Assembly (NCBI GenBank): GCA_013398055.1
Contig: VZRS01002391.1
Span: 3,102 to 67,101 of the forward strand
Direction of reading: 5' to 3'
DNA length: 64,000 nt
Origin: Ifrita kowaldi
Taxonomy: Eukaryota; Chordata; Aves; Passeriformes; Cinclosomatidae
Part shown: positions 45,056 through 59,450 of the stretch, one piece after another
Layout: each line of letters opens with the position of its first letter
Position numbering within the stretch: position 1 is the stretch's first letter
The notes under the pieces: model-generated
The model's input: only the letters and a program-made list of their open reading frames with translations
The model's database searches: none
Told to the model about the DNA's origin: nothing
Position numbers and translations under genes: made by a program

Positions 45056-48000
45056 GCATCACTGGCAGCACCACTGGCAGAGCCAGTCTAGTCCTTCCTG
45101 GTCTCAGCCAGAGTCATTTGACTGTCCAGGCAGGGTCTCTACTATTTTTGTCTGTGTGATACTAAGGCCCTGCTGGTCAAACTCATCAACTAAGCTGCAG
45201 AAATTTGAGGTGCTAGATGTGTGACATGGGCTTTGGTAGGCAATGGGCCTTCTCCTGCTCTGGAGAGGATGGGAAGTCCTCGATGTGCATCTCTGTCCCA
45301 TGACAACATGGCAAAGCTGGCTGCAGCAGCCCATGGCATGTTTCCTTGTGCAGTGTCCTGGATTGCCCAGCACTCTGCTGATCTGGTCAGGTAGGGTGGT
45401 TTAGACACAGGAGCTGCATTGGAACAAGGGTGTGATTTGAGAACCGTGCCTTGGGTGCTCCTATGCTACTGGTCTGTGTCACAGTGTTCAGGAACTCCTT
45501 TTATTGGAACTGCTCATTTTGTCCATTGTTGTCTCAAGAAGGACAAAATGTTATGGTATTGTTTATACAAGAGCACAACTGCGGTAGAAGATTTGGTACC
45601 CTATAAAATTTGTGTTTTCCTATAAATGAGGCAGATTTTGCTTATGTTTGCTTATGGTACAAGTTTCTGCTCCATGAATGTGTCAACGAATAAACTGTGG
45701 CCAAATCATCAGCAGTCTCTAATGCAATTACATACTTGCGTGGAGCTAGAGAAGGTTGTTGTGGGTAAGGCCAGCAAATGGCACCATGCTGCGACCCGAG
45801 TAGCTGGTATTTCTCCTGACATTTCCCACAGCCTTCAGCTTTGCCTGCCAGCAAGGTCATGGCCAGCGCTTGGCCCTCTGATACATGACAGGTATGTGAA
45901 CGATGACGGAGCGCTCTGCGCCCTTTCAGGGAGCACAAGGCAACCATGAGCCACTTGTGGGTTTCCAGGAGCCTGGTGGAGTACACCAGCACCGGCCATA
46001 CAGCCATGGGGGACACCATGTAATGACTGTTCTATTGCCCAGTCAACAGCTGGGATAATTCTGCAGCTAAAAAATATTATTTTTCTTCTGCAAATAGTTC
46101 CTTGAGAGGTAGATCATGTGTAGGCTCATTTACTGCCTCATCCTGTGAGGATCCTCTGATTTGAAATAATCTGAGGTGACTCTGCAGTAGCAACAATGGA
46201 GAGTGTTTCTGCCTCTGCCTCTTCCCTTGATTTAATGAAATAAAATGTGGTATGCCAGATTGCTCTATGCTGAAGGCTTCTACCCTGCTACCAAATTTTG
46301 CTTAAATGGGCCAACACGGTCAGACGATACTGGAGAATGGGGGCCAGGAAGAAACAACACAAGCAGGAGGATTGTGTGGGCAATAGAAACATGGTGAAAC
46401 CAGCACAAGCAGGAGGCAGGCACCTGAGTCTCAATCCTCTTGAGAAACAGGGGAAAAAATCCCCAATGGAATCCTCCACTATGATGGCTCAATAGTATTG
46501 GTATTATTTCCTAGCCCCCAGATATTTATTTGTGTAACAAATATGGTGTCAGTAGTTTCAGATTCAGACCTTTGCATATTTGCAACTGGGCAACTGTAGA
46601 GAGATTTATGTGGAAACCTTAATGACAGTAGATGGAGAATGGACATGAAGCATCAAGCACAAAGCCTCACAGGTCTGAAGCTGCATGGAGAGCCCTATCA
46701 GACATACATAATCCCACTGGCTCTTGCTTGTCCTGTTACTAAGCTGTTGACATTGTACAGAAGCTGATATATAATTGAAGAAATTACATACTAATTTGAA
46801 AATGGAAAAGGCATGGCAATAAAAAGGCTGCTATGTAGTGAGACTCCTAGAATGCCTCTTCCTAGCAGAAGCAGCTTTGCAGGTAGCATTTATGCTTTTA
46901 CTCCAAATCTCATGGCACTGGTCTTGCTCTACAATGTTGGGTCTGATGAGACTGGATGAGGTTAAGCTGCCTCAAATAGCTGCTGACTGGCAGTTTATTC
47001 CCTCACTTGCTCAACAATGCCAGACTCACTATATGTCTGGGAGGCAAAGAATACAGTTAGACTAGACAAATGGAATAGGAACCAACAACAAAGTGAATCC
47101 TGTGCTGTCATATACATTTTTTATTCACATTGCACATAAATCTCATCCAAGCTCATGGGAGAACTTTAGCATCCCCTTAAACTCACATTTATTCTCCATC
47201 CTTCTCATTCTTTGCACTATTAAGAAAAAGATTTATTTTCTGAAAACGACTCTTAATCATTGTGCAAATAGCAATGGAACATTTATACACAAAGTGATAA
47301 ATAGATTATTCACATCTTAATACGAGACTGGAGATTCTTCTGACTTATTTGTTTTTATTGTATCTAACAAACAGATGCTATTCTAATTCTCTAATAGCAA
47401 TGTTAATTAATGCATTTCATTATTCTCATTTAGATTTAGGGTTGGGTGTTTTTCTCTGCCACAGTGTGCATGGGACAGTTCTACAAGACAGGAAATTAAC
47501 ATATTCAGCACTCCAAAATGCTTAAGATAGAGAAAAAGAAAGCTGGGTTTAACTGGTGAAGGCAATAATCTGAAGTTCTTTGAAAGATGCAGAGTAATGG
47601 AGAGCATGGAAATGCATCTGTTATTATGCTGGTTAGTGGAGTAGCTAGAGGAATCAGTCAAACCTTTTGATTATAGTGTTTGATGATAATGGGCATAGTG
47701 AAGCAAGAGTAGGGTCGGTGCCAGAGTATATGTCTTTTGCCACAGAAAGGTAATATTGTCAATTCAAGCACTTCTGAATGTGGGGAAGTGGATTGTCAAG
47801 TCCTGTTAAAGTGGCTTTTCTTGGAGGAACAGAAAATGTTTTCTCTCTCTCCTGGTTATATCTGTCTTTATTACATTATACTGCCAAGGGCAGTATCTGG
47901 TCCTTGGAACTATTTATTTCTTGTGTGCAGAGAGAAACATTGAGCAATATTTTCATTGTTCCATTTTGCTCTCAGAGGTTTGGGTAATGCCAAGGAAAAT

Positions 48001-51000
48001 ACTCCTTTGGTCAAACTGAAAGTCATACGGATCTTTGGTTCCTTTACCGGGGCAGTAAGACTTAACATTTCATCTTTTAAGGTGTGTTTAGTCTTCAGAT
48101 ACCTTTTATCATACTCTTCATGAACCTGCACTTCATCCAACATATGCACATGCCTGCATACGTACCAGATAAGCTGGGTTATATATATGCACATATACGT
48201 ATCATTACCCTGATATATAAAATAGGTGTATGCATGTAGACCCCTCATCTGGGATTTGTCACCTACAAACAATGAAACTAGACTGCATAGACTGCAGTAA
48301 TAGTTTTCTCTCCAAAAAAGGCCATGGGCTATGTCTACATCCTTATGTTGCAGAAGAATTAAGTCCTGCAGGCCAGCAAGAAGTTCTGATTTCACTTGTG
48401 CTCTGGCTGAGAGTATTGCAAAAAGCCTCCTGACTGAGTGACCATCACAAGTGGAGTCAAAGGCAATGCCCTGGGCTCTGTGGTCATGGCAGCTCACTGG
48501 TGTCCACACTGTTGTTCATAAACTGGTAGGAAATACACAGTACCATCTTAACTGGTGGTAATTTGAGCATTTCTAACAATTTGTCTCAAACCAGTTTTCT
48601 GTAGCTTTGCAGTTACAGTAACTGAATTCAGGGCTGCCTGAAAAAGAAATAATTGTTCCTTAAGGTGTTATTTAGAAACAGATTTGTGTGCTCTGTGAGC
48701 AGTTAGTAACAGGCAGACTGAGACCCTCAGAATTTAACCCAATAAGCCCATGACCAGCTAAAAGATGCAAAGCAGGAGTGCCTGTTTTTCACTCACACTG
48801 AACTAGCATCCATTGAAGTTGCTCTGCAGGTATCCTTAGTTCCCAAGACTGCAGAGTCCAAAGCATTTCCACACCATCTTGGCTTCTTCTCAGGAATGGA
48901 AACTGGCCTGGAGATCCAGCAAGTCCCAGGCTTGGCATGATGCTGGTATAATCAGGGACTACTTCAACATGAAGGAAATTGTCATTTCCTTAAATCTGGG
49001 ATGGTGTATCAGCCAGTCCAAAATATGTGAACTGGTAGGAGATACTTTTAGCTAACAAACTGCTATGAACCCCTTTCTCCATTTATACAGGGCCAGATCT
49101 GACAACTGAAAAAGGGTTTGATTTCCCCCCTCCATTTTCATACACTCACTTTGTGATTAAATTTATAGCTGGCTGCAGTATTTTAAATGCCATTTCCTGT
49201 CCCTGGTCATAAACCAGCAAAAGGTCTCCTTCAACCCATTCAGTTAACAGTGATGACACTGTAAGAATTTGTTTCAGCTCCTGTATTTAAGAATGCATTT
49301 ATTTATTTGATTGTTTATTTAATACAGCACACTTTGGTACTTTTCAATAGCGTCTCTAAACTGAAATAGTTCCCCTTACATGCAGCAACACCAGGTGGGT
49401 TCTCAGCAGGACCTTCCCGGGTCACCTTAAATCACTACAGCTTTGAAGAAAATGGTGGGAGCATGTTGTGTCCTGCAGGAGCACCCAGGACACCCACACT
49501 AGCACTTACTGACACTTACTCCGAAGTCTAAGCTTTGTACTGTGTCACATACAGGCTCAGCATTGGAAACTCCCAGTCTATTTTTGGGTGTTAGTACCAT
49601 GGCTCTTCAGGGGTAAGTAGCATATGTCATTTCTGTTGATGTCTGACTTTGCATTTACAATATGTGACACTATACTATTTATTTAATAAGATCTATCTAC
49701 TTCCATTTAAGAAATCTTTTTATTCAGATCTGTAAAGGGAGATAATTGCTCAGTTCTACTGATTGTCTATTATTAAGGAAAAAAGTATTTAAAGATTTGA
49801 AGATACCCTTGCTGCACTCTTCAATGCCTTTAGAGTTTCTTCCTTGTGTTTTTATCACTTCAGCATTCCACTAGCTTTCCTTCAGCTTTTGATTAAATCA
49901 CCTCCTTGATGAAATCGCTGAAAAAACAGGCTCTGGGAAAGTGCTTTATCTGAGATCCCAAAGACAAGTTTGTTCCAAAGATGTTCATGCTTTGCAGTCT
50001 ACATATTTAGACCTCTCTGGTGATACTACAAAATCTTTGCAAATGCTCATATTGTTTTTCAAGGCTTTGGGTTACTTTGCTAGAGAGATGTTCCTTTGTG
50101 AATTAAGTGCTCTTTGAGGATAAAATGTTCATCAGAAGTCTTCAGAGTTACAATATCATCGTTTTCATCATATTACTTTGAAAAGACATAATTTATATAA
50201 TTTTTTAAACATACTTTCCTAGTGCATATGTAACAAAGGACTTTTCCTGCCTCCTCATTGAACTTCATAGCAATTGTGTACTGGGACAGAGCACCGTCTC
50301 CAGCCAGCCCATTTGGCTGGATATCTGAAATTAAAAACCTCTTCTGGATTTAGTTTTGGCATCCTTTTGCAGTCACACATTGTTTTACTTTCCCTCTCTT
50401 TGTACTTTCCTTATTATGCAGTTTTCCCTTCCTACAATATGTAGGTAAATTGGAGATACAAAAATGGAGGCTATTAACAAAGTAAATAAAAAAACCTAGT
50501 AGTGTCTAGTGGCACATACTAACAGTATATAAATATATAAAAATATATACACACATACAAACACATGCATATGTGTGCATATGTGTATTATTTGTCTGTA
50601 CACTGAAAATATTCCCAGCTTGAATAAGGAGAACAAATTCTGGAAGGAGCTGCTTAATGCCTTTCATAGGAACAACCCCAGATGACCCTTGAGGATGGTC
50701 TGATAGATATGAATTGCTACTGGCATTATGCAACTGGAGAAACAGGGCTACTTTGCCAAAAGATGAATTCATTTAGTCATAAACACTACAGCTAAGTTGA
50801 TGCAGGGTTTATCTAAAAAAGCCCAGCAGGTTTGGTGTAAAATGAAAGGCAGAATTTTAATTTGGATGGGAATTGTTTTTCAATAATGCTAATTTGTACT
50901 AAACATTCTGATTTACATAAGAAAACAAAGGTCAAATATTAGGCCAAGGAGCACAATCAAAACTTGGGTTCAGCTATGGGAGAAAGCAGGCTGCTGGAAC

Positions 51001-54000
51001 ATAACTCACTAAAACCAATTTTTTCAGCTTTTGCCAACTTTCAGGAATTTTCCAGTGGAGGTGTAGGCACCTCTGTCACTAAATGTAACCCACTACATGC
51101 ATAATTACTTTTCTTAATTATCCTCCAGAGATCTGGTAGAAGTAACTTGAGAGGCTCCTGCACCACAGGCTGAGAAAACCTGCAGTGCTCTCTCTGCTGA
51201 TTTCTTCCTCACTTTCTCCATGTCTTTTGTTTCCAGTACGACATCCATCTCCATCTTTGGGGTGACAAGAGCTTCTTATTCATCAGGTTATTTGCCTAGA
51301 TTTATCTACAGGCACTTCGTTGCTCTCATCTAATGCTCCTCTTTTGACCCATCTTGTAATGCAGTCCCCGATGGAGCAGGTGGGGTTATTTCTCTTGAAG
51401 AATGGGCAGATTTTTCAGTCTGGTCCAATTTAGGTCACTGTTCCTGGGTCAGGTGATTTCTGGATCCATTTTCTGCCTTAAACCAGGAACTGAACTGATA
51501 CCATTGATGGATAAAAGTTTTCAGTGTGAGCTTGTGCATTTGGGTATCTCTGTGTTGACAGTTACACAAGGTCTCCCCAAGGGAAGCTCCCACCATTGCT
51601 GATGGACCCATGGGCCCACCTCTGCTCCTCCCCTGCCCTGCAGCTCCATTTACCAGCAGCCCCACTTCTCTCAGTTCCATGGTCAAAATCATCACCTAAA
51701 GGCAGCCCATCAATATATTTCTTGAACCTGTCTCTTCCCACAGACAAAAAATTTTAAAAAAAAGGAAACTTCCACCTTTTAAAAAAAGCTTTTTTTCCTT
51801 GAGAATCAGCTCAACTTTTTCTTTAATGAATGAAAAGAGAAATAATCTTTAAAACAGTATCCAAAATTATGTTACTGCTATTTCAGTTAAATTCATCAAG
51901 ATGCTACAGCTAATACCAATTCACAATAAAGTTTCCTGAATTAAGAAACTGTAATTCCCATATATTGAATTTATCAGTCTTGGTAGTGAATTAAGGATAC
52001 ATACTATATAATCCTCATTTTTCAATCTTATTTTCTAGAAATTTGAGTTTTTCCTGCATCATTTATTATACCACATCTTTACAACATTACATCATTGTTT
52101 TCTACTAATATACTATCTGAAATCGTAGAGTACACCTAACTTTCGATTATGGTAAGAATATTGGTTCCTTTTTTGTCAAAATATACTCTCATTTAAAGGA
52201 ATGAATGGCCATGTACTTGCAGACTGTATAACCTATATGCTTCCAGAATGTATAGCCTGTACACTGGCTGCACTTCACCTGGTCTTAGCTGTACATGACC
52301 TAGTCTAGTTGGGTTTCAAGACTTGCCCCCAGTCACGGGACTTTTTGTGCTGTTTCCCAACTCTCATAGCCTGTGCAGCTTTTATAATGGTTAGGAGGGA
52401 ATGGTTGTCACTTGAGGTGCTGTTTTCTCTTCATTAATTATGTAGGAAAGACAGGGGCTGATTTAGAGACCTAGAATTTGGATGGATGAAATCAGATGTA
52501 ATGACACCTGCTCTTGTGGTGTACCTTACCTCAGCCCCTGGCAGTAGCTGTGTTTGTCATTACCTAAAGTGGAGAGCACATGCTCATTTATTTAATAAAC
52601 ATATGTATGAGTCCTCTATGTGCTGAATAAATAGCACTCAGTGACTTTCCCATTCTTAAAGAAGCAAAGGAAGTTTTGGTATGTAGAGTCTCCATCCCAT
52701 AGAGAAGGACATTGCTCTTTCTCCTCCTCCCCAGTATCTCAGAAAGGAATGACATCACTTCTTCCTTGTAGCAATGTGGGCACAGAGTCAGTGCTCTGAG
52801 CAAACTGCAGCTGGATTACTGCAGCAAAAAGCTTGTGGCTGAAAGAGTTTGAAATACAGAAATGCACCCCCAAGTCCTCTCTTCTGCCCAGAATCCAGCA
52901 TAGACATTCATTATTTCATTGCACTGAGCTATAATGCAGAATTGTGAGAGAGAGAAAGAAAGTTTTAAAATCTCACCAAAATCCCAGGCACTCCTTTGCA
53001 GTCATATAGAGGTGCCAAAATCCATGCGGTTTTTTCCCTTATTCTTCTGTAACAGAAGAGAATTAATGTTCCTGGTGATTTACTATCTCTGAAGAGTCAT
53101 GTCCTTTTTATTTTTAAACCTAAGCAAAAAAGCTTCAAAGTGCAAATCCTTTTAAAAAAAGGTAGGTTTCTGGCTCTAGCAAAATAAAAGTCAGACTTTC
53201 AGAAGAAAAGCAGATGTTTCCTTAAATTAGTTAGACAAACACTTCCTGACATTGGCACATGGTAACATCCTATAAATCCCACCACTACTTACTGCTTGGA
53301 TCAAGGTTTAAATATATGCTTTATATACAATGAACCATTAAGATTTTGTAACCTTGTTGTGCTCTACCATTCTTGCTTATTAAACAGTAGTAAAATTAGC
53401 CAAAGGGAGCTGAGGTTGTGCTAGTAACTATGTCAAAGAAAAGCAGTTTCTGCGAGGTCCATTTCTTGCTCAGGCTACGTGTCCATTTCCCACTGGCAAT
53501 CATACACTACACTGTGACCCCAAAGACTGTTTGCTATTTCTTTTTCACACATGCCTATGCAGGAACATGGATTCTCTAGAGTGGGCTTTACTTTGCCCCT
53601 GGCCTTTTAGGCATTCTTTCAAAACCTATTCTTGCAATAGTAACCAATTAAACTAGTTACTAAGAAAGAAGCATGTTTCAGCACTTAAGTTAATTGAACT
53701 GTTACAAACTAAATATGATTCCAAATTGTTTCTGTATTCCAAATCACTTCATGCATGCAGATAAAATGAAAAAATTACTAAATCGTTTTGAAATGTGCAA
53801 ATCAGGCATACAATACTGACATTTAGATCTGTGACCTGATCACAATGTAGTAAGTACCTCTGAAAACGTTGCGGATTTTAAAGCTGTCATATGAAACCCT
53901 TGAACCACTGCCTGATGTGATATTCAATAAGTGGAAGTCAGGCTGCAATCAAATTGTGGAACTGTCTGCATCAGGGTTTTACTACCAATTTACCCAGAAA

Positions 54001-57000
54001 ATAATCTTTCCCTGATTCATTTCACGGGCCAAGAAAGAAAGGAGAAATGACTTAATGTATAAAACACATGCTTTATTCTTTGGGACCTTGGTTTGTGTTC
54101 AATTTGTGGTCCTAACTAAAATGAGCAGCTCAATCCCCAATGAACGGTAGTCCATATCACTGAACTACCACACACGATTAGGCACAATTGGCTGTCTATG
54201 CTTAGGAGAAGTTGAAGAGTGATTTAGCATGGAGACTAAATCACTTCTTTCAGCTGTAAAGTGGAGTGGCCCTTTCTGGGACTCTGTGACCAAAAAAAGT
54301 ACACAAACCATATCGTTTCTTTTTTCAGCATTTCTTCAGTACAATAAAAATAAGGGATAGGAAAAGGCTCATTTTCTAGTAATAAAAGCCATATGGCAGC
54401 CCTAATTTGCAGCTATTCTCTTTTATTAAGAAATTAGTAACTACCATAACAGGCAGAGTGATGGTGAAAATACTGGTACATGGAACAAATGGATGCTGCT
54501 AAAAAGAGGAGGAGGAAAAAAGATGCTGAAGAAGAAAAGCAATGATGCTGGAAGCTGGCAAAAGCTTTCCTCTCTGAATCCTGGAGCAGGAGAAATGCTT
54601 GCTGGGTAATACATCTATCTAGTTACATGTCATACATGACCACACTATTGAAGGGTTTAACTATCCTGGGATTTAAACGTGCCTCTACCGGGATAAGCTG
54701 CACTTGTACAAAACAGAGGACTGTAAACTATTTTGCCAATGGTGGAGTGGTGAAGCTCTAGCAGAGGGGTGATTTGAGAATACCAAGGCTTGCACAGGAG
54801 CACGGGAAGGAGAGGGCGATAGCTGGATGGGCTGTGTGAGCACAGCGAGCTCAGTGAGGGGTGAAGGGAGCTGCAGAACCACTAAGCAGGGGATTAGAGG
54901 GAAGCTGAAGGGGAAAAGGAGCCTACATCAGTGTAGTGTAAAGAGGCAATTAAATGAAGTCACTGGATCTATTTCATAATACTCCATCAGAGGATATTGG
55001 CTAGTACTATGGAGAGATTTACTATTGGTACCTAGAACCTTCCTAAAACATAAGGCTCAGAATTAGACTCTACTGTAATATTAGGTATAAACAGGCTCTA
55101 TCAAGTACTAGAAATGCCTTAGTGTGGTGCTCCACTCTGAGAAATGGGTCATGATAGCTTGGCAGTGGGATGCACAGGCACTGCATTCAGCGCCTGAGCT
55201 GGTACAACCAGGGTGATGTCCTGAGCCCTGGCTGGTCAGAGCATTCCTGTATATTGCTTCTCCATGGCATACAGACAGGGGGCAAAGAGGGCAGGGGAGT
55301 AAGCTCGCAGCCCTTACACTGCAAACTTCTGTTCAACTCTGTGTACTAACACTAGACCTCAAATTCACAAGCTTTTATGTTTAACAGTGATTTTTTGGGG
55401 GGCTGTTCTCAGGGATTCCATTAATTTTCATTATGAACTATACTTGCGTCTTTCATCTCAGGAAGAAACGATTATGACTGGAGGTACGTGACAGCCTTCC
55501 CTTTTTAGTTGCTGGAAATAAGTTAATAAATGCAGTCACAATCCAGGATACTATTCTCATTCCTTATTGATACCAACTATACTCTAACAATGAATTTCAA
55601 AGTGCTGCTGATGTAAACTTTACCTGAAGCCTGTTTGATCTCAGATAAGCATCTTCATCCCATTCTTCATTTCAAGAAAAGAAAATCTTACCGCGCAGAA
55701 ACATATTCATGTGCTTTGGGTTTAGTTCAAGATAAGCCGTGCTTTGCAGGAAACCTAATTAATACCAATCACAAGGAAAACAGAAATTGGAAGGAAATGT
55801 TCTTTCATTTCTTGATAAACAGATCACCTATGATACATAGGCAAATGGACATACCAATTTGCTTTATTTTGAAAGTATCTCCCCGTAGGGAGGATTTTTT
55901 AGGGAATAAAGAGGTAGTTGCACTTTTGCTCTTGTGTACATGACAGTAACTTTGTTCTGTTAAATGAGAGTTGAATAGTGTAAATCAGACCAGAATTACA
56001 TCCTGTAAATGTGGGTTTAGTGGCATTTAAAAGAGTTTACTCCCAACACTCAAAATAATTATTATTAATGATAACTCATAAATACATCTTTTAATGTTCC
56101 TATAATGCATTTCAGGCATTTCTTTTCTCCTTTCTCTTCCCCCCTGCCAAGGGGAAAGCCACAGCTTATGACCTAAGAGACCTTACAGGCTTAGAATAGA
56201 ACCTTTAGTGATAAATATTCATATTTGGAAAAATCTTGCAAAATCAGAGCAGCTAACTTCTGTCACAAGTCTGCATCACATAATAACATTTCAGCTGACC
56301 TTTAAGAAATTTTGCTGTTGACCAGCACCCTTTCCCATCCATGGATTTCAGTACTGGAGTTAGCCATACTGGCTATGTAGCTACTTCCAAACAAGTTTAG
56401 GACTTGGTTTAGATCTGATTCATAAAATTTTCATGCACAAAGCAGAGTTCCACTCTTATGAGTGCTCTGGGTCATATTGGGAAAGGGAGGGTTTGCAGGA
56501 AAGGTCACTAATCTTTAGAGAAGTCCCTGCCTTGGCTATTAATCCACCTTTAAAGTCCTTGATGTCAACATTTCAAGTGACAGTATGGTATATACCAAGC
56601 TGGTGAAGAAATACAAGCATCAGATGGTTTAGTTTTATCAAGGCATTGACTCAACAACAAATTGTGTGAGCTAGTATTCTATTTGGCCCCAAATGACTAT
56701 AAAAAAAGGAGAAATTTCCGTTTTGTGACTTCCTTTGAGCTTCCTAGTACTTTCAGCTTTGTTCTAGCTTGCTCTCAGCTGTCTTTGTATGATGCAACTT
56801 TTTTAGCTGCAACATTTAGGGTTTGCCCACACAAAACTATCCAAAAACCCAACAAAACCACCAAAGGACTCAGCTGCTAATACACTAAATGTTTAAAGGA
56901 AAGGTCTAAACAATGGATCATTGGAATGACTGGTACAGGATAGCCAAGGAAGCCCCTGTTTCTGCTCTTAACACCTATGTGCACACATTCTTTAATGTAT

Positions 57001-59038
57001 TTCAGATTATGTCCCTTCACAGCCTCTCCTTTCCTCATTTAATGATATGCTATGTTTGCCTTTGAGAATGATTTCTTTTTGTTATCCTGTGGCATTACTG
57101 AGGAAGCTTCTGATGCAACAAGTCACTTTAAGAACACAGAATCTGCTGCCCATGCTGAAAGGACCGATATTTTCATTGCAAGAGGAAGAAGTAAGAGGAA
57201 ATTAAAGAGTTGGAAAAGTTGCCTTTATCAGCTTTGAAGGAGATATAAACATGAAGAACAGAATTCATTGGCTAAAGATAAAGCTCCAGAGCTTGGACTA
57301 ATTCCTGATTCAGCATGTGTGCACTGCTATTTAGCTACTGGTCTGTAAGCTCTTGGTGGTCCATACAAGCAATTCTTGTCATTGCTTGCTGGCAGGTGCC
57401 ATTAGCAGCCTGCAAGCCAGTCCTTAGGCATTTCTGAAAATCAATGTCTCTCTAATGAGGAAAAAAAAAAAAAAAAAAGATTAAGAGCTACCACACTAGT
57501 TAATTTTGCTTTCTCCTCCCTTTCTTTTTTTTTCATTTCTTTGTGTTTATCCTCACTGACATTAAGATATGACCTATCTAGTCTACCTTTAACTGCAGAG
57601 TCTGCCTGGCAGTCTAGCTGCATCAATGCCATTTTACTGTCAAAATACGTCCTCAGATACTTGTTTCCTTGGACCTCTGCACACATATTTTCTGCTGAAG
57701 CTTCCCTAGCTGAAAGAGAGCTAGGGTATGTCTGTGTGGTACATCTGTAATAATAAACCTTAGCTACAGCATGGACCTACTTCACAGAATGCATTTGGGT
57801 ATTGTATTAAGCTGTAAATAATATGGTAAGTATTCAGAGGGATGGATTTATGTTGCTATTTTTCAAGTAACGGTGGCTTTGAGGCATAGTATATGTATCT
57901 GTCAAAATAATACACACAGCTCTGCAGTTAACTATTTACAAAGGATTAAAGTTTAGCTCCTAATAAGATGTTCTCTCTGATGCTTTTGCATTTGCTACCT
58001 AATACCATGAGAAAAAGTCTGTACAAATTATGAAGAGAATGTAGGAATTAGTGCAGATCCAAAATATTCTGTTCAAAGGTGGATATAGTGAAAATCTGGG
58101 ATAGAAAAAGCAGTCCAGACAAAAGCATTTCTTGCACATTGTAAGAAGGAAAATGGAAACAAATCTTTATTGAAGTTCAGAAGTGATTTAGACACAGTCC
58201 TTGATTTTGGTTGGATTTCTGTAGGGCAAAAGAACCATAAAGCTGTAATAGTAAAGCTCACAGTTCTACCAGCACTTCAGACGAAACACTCCTGCCCTGC
58301 CAAAAAACTCAATAAACTATCTAAAGAGAAAAGTCTTTCTGAGGATTTTGACTGTATAAAAGCCACAAGGAATCAGTATGAAATTTACAGGTAAGTATTG
58401 CCAATTTGCAATTTTTCCTATTTGTCTCTCCATTATTTTGAATGTTTATCATCCTTGGTCTCCTTTTGGCAGCATGTGATTCTTTGAATGAGGGAAAGCA
58501 GATACTACATGACTACTCCTCTGCAGCTGTGTTTCTAAGTCAGCTGCTCTTTATTTTCTAATTGGGAACCATGTTAGCATACGGGCTCACCTTTGGTAAA
58601 AAATATTATCATTCTGCACATATCCACTGAATAGCCAGGATTTTGGAAGCAATAATGACTGAATTAAAAACAAAATAGAAACAGACAAATGGCATTTAAA
58701 ATTAGAAAGATGACTGGGGAATTTTTAAAATAAAGACAAAAAAATTGTAAAAATTGTAGAAAATCATAGTTTTCTGGATATGTTCTTCCAGCTGAAATCA
58801 TAGAGATCCTGTAATCTCAAAGCTAGAATATGTTAAAAGCTGAAAAAAATTGAACCAGTTAATATCAAGGTCAGGTGACCAAATCATTTCCTATTTAAGT
58901 AGATGCCAGAAAAGTGGCAACTGAACTAAGGACCGTTACTGCTTGACAAATGCTAGAAACCTAAAAAAAATAGGAGTATGTGGCTTCAAACATGAATTTG
59001 GCATATCATAAACTTTATGGAAGAATTATAATTAGAAT
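45056..59038. other. Intergenic, no gene recognised
   Basis: About 14 kb of AT-rich DNA with no recognisable exon, RNA gene or young transposon. It holds TA/CA microsatellite-like tracts at 48165-48225 and 50525-50590 and an A18 run at 57461-57478. There is one unusually long minus-strand frame (47910-48509, 199 codons) without recognisable similarity. Regulatory elements of PPARGC1A could lie here but cannot be seen from one sequence. Confidence 0.7.
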
Positions 59039-59450
59039 TCTAGAATCATAGAGTCATTTAGATTGAAAAATACCTTTAGCATCATTGAGCCCTACTGCAA
59101 ATCCAACACTGCCAAGCCCACTGCTAAACTTTTCCCCAAGTGCCACACCTACATGTCTTTTCAATACCTCCAGCAACGGTGACTCAACCACTTCCCTGGG
59201 CAGCCTGTTCCAATGCTTGGCAACCCTTTCCATGAAACAATTTTGCCTGATGTCAAATCTAAACCTTGCCTGATGCAATCTGAGGCCATTTCCTCTTGTC
59301 CTGTTACCTGCGAGCAGAGGCCAACACCCACCTGGCTAAAACCTCCTTTCAGATACTTGTAGAGAGTGGTAAGGTCTCCCCTGAGCCTCTTTTTCTCCAG
59401 CCTAAACAAGCCCAAATCCCTCAGCTGCTCCTCATAAACCTCGTGCCCTA
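59038..59450 (-). mobile_element. CR1 LINE 3' end fragment
   Basis: About 410 bp of CR1 in antisense orientation. The 3' terminus is at 59038-59058 (minus-strand ATGACTCTATGATTCTAGAA). The AGGACAAGAGGAAATGGCCTC block is at about 59281-59301, and the further CR1 region extends to about 59450 (GAGGTTTATGAGGAGCAGC). The copy is 5'-truncated, non-coding and moderately diverged. Confidence 0.92.

Noticed and set aside
45626..46019. Overlapping open frames on both strands (107 and 125 codons)
   Set aside because: Mutual overlap, no similarity and no splice or start context.
57441..57478. A18 run as the tail of a retroposed gene
   Set aside because: I looked for a processed pseudogene upstream on either strand and recognised none, and no target-site duplication was evident.
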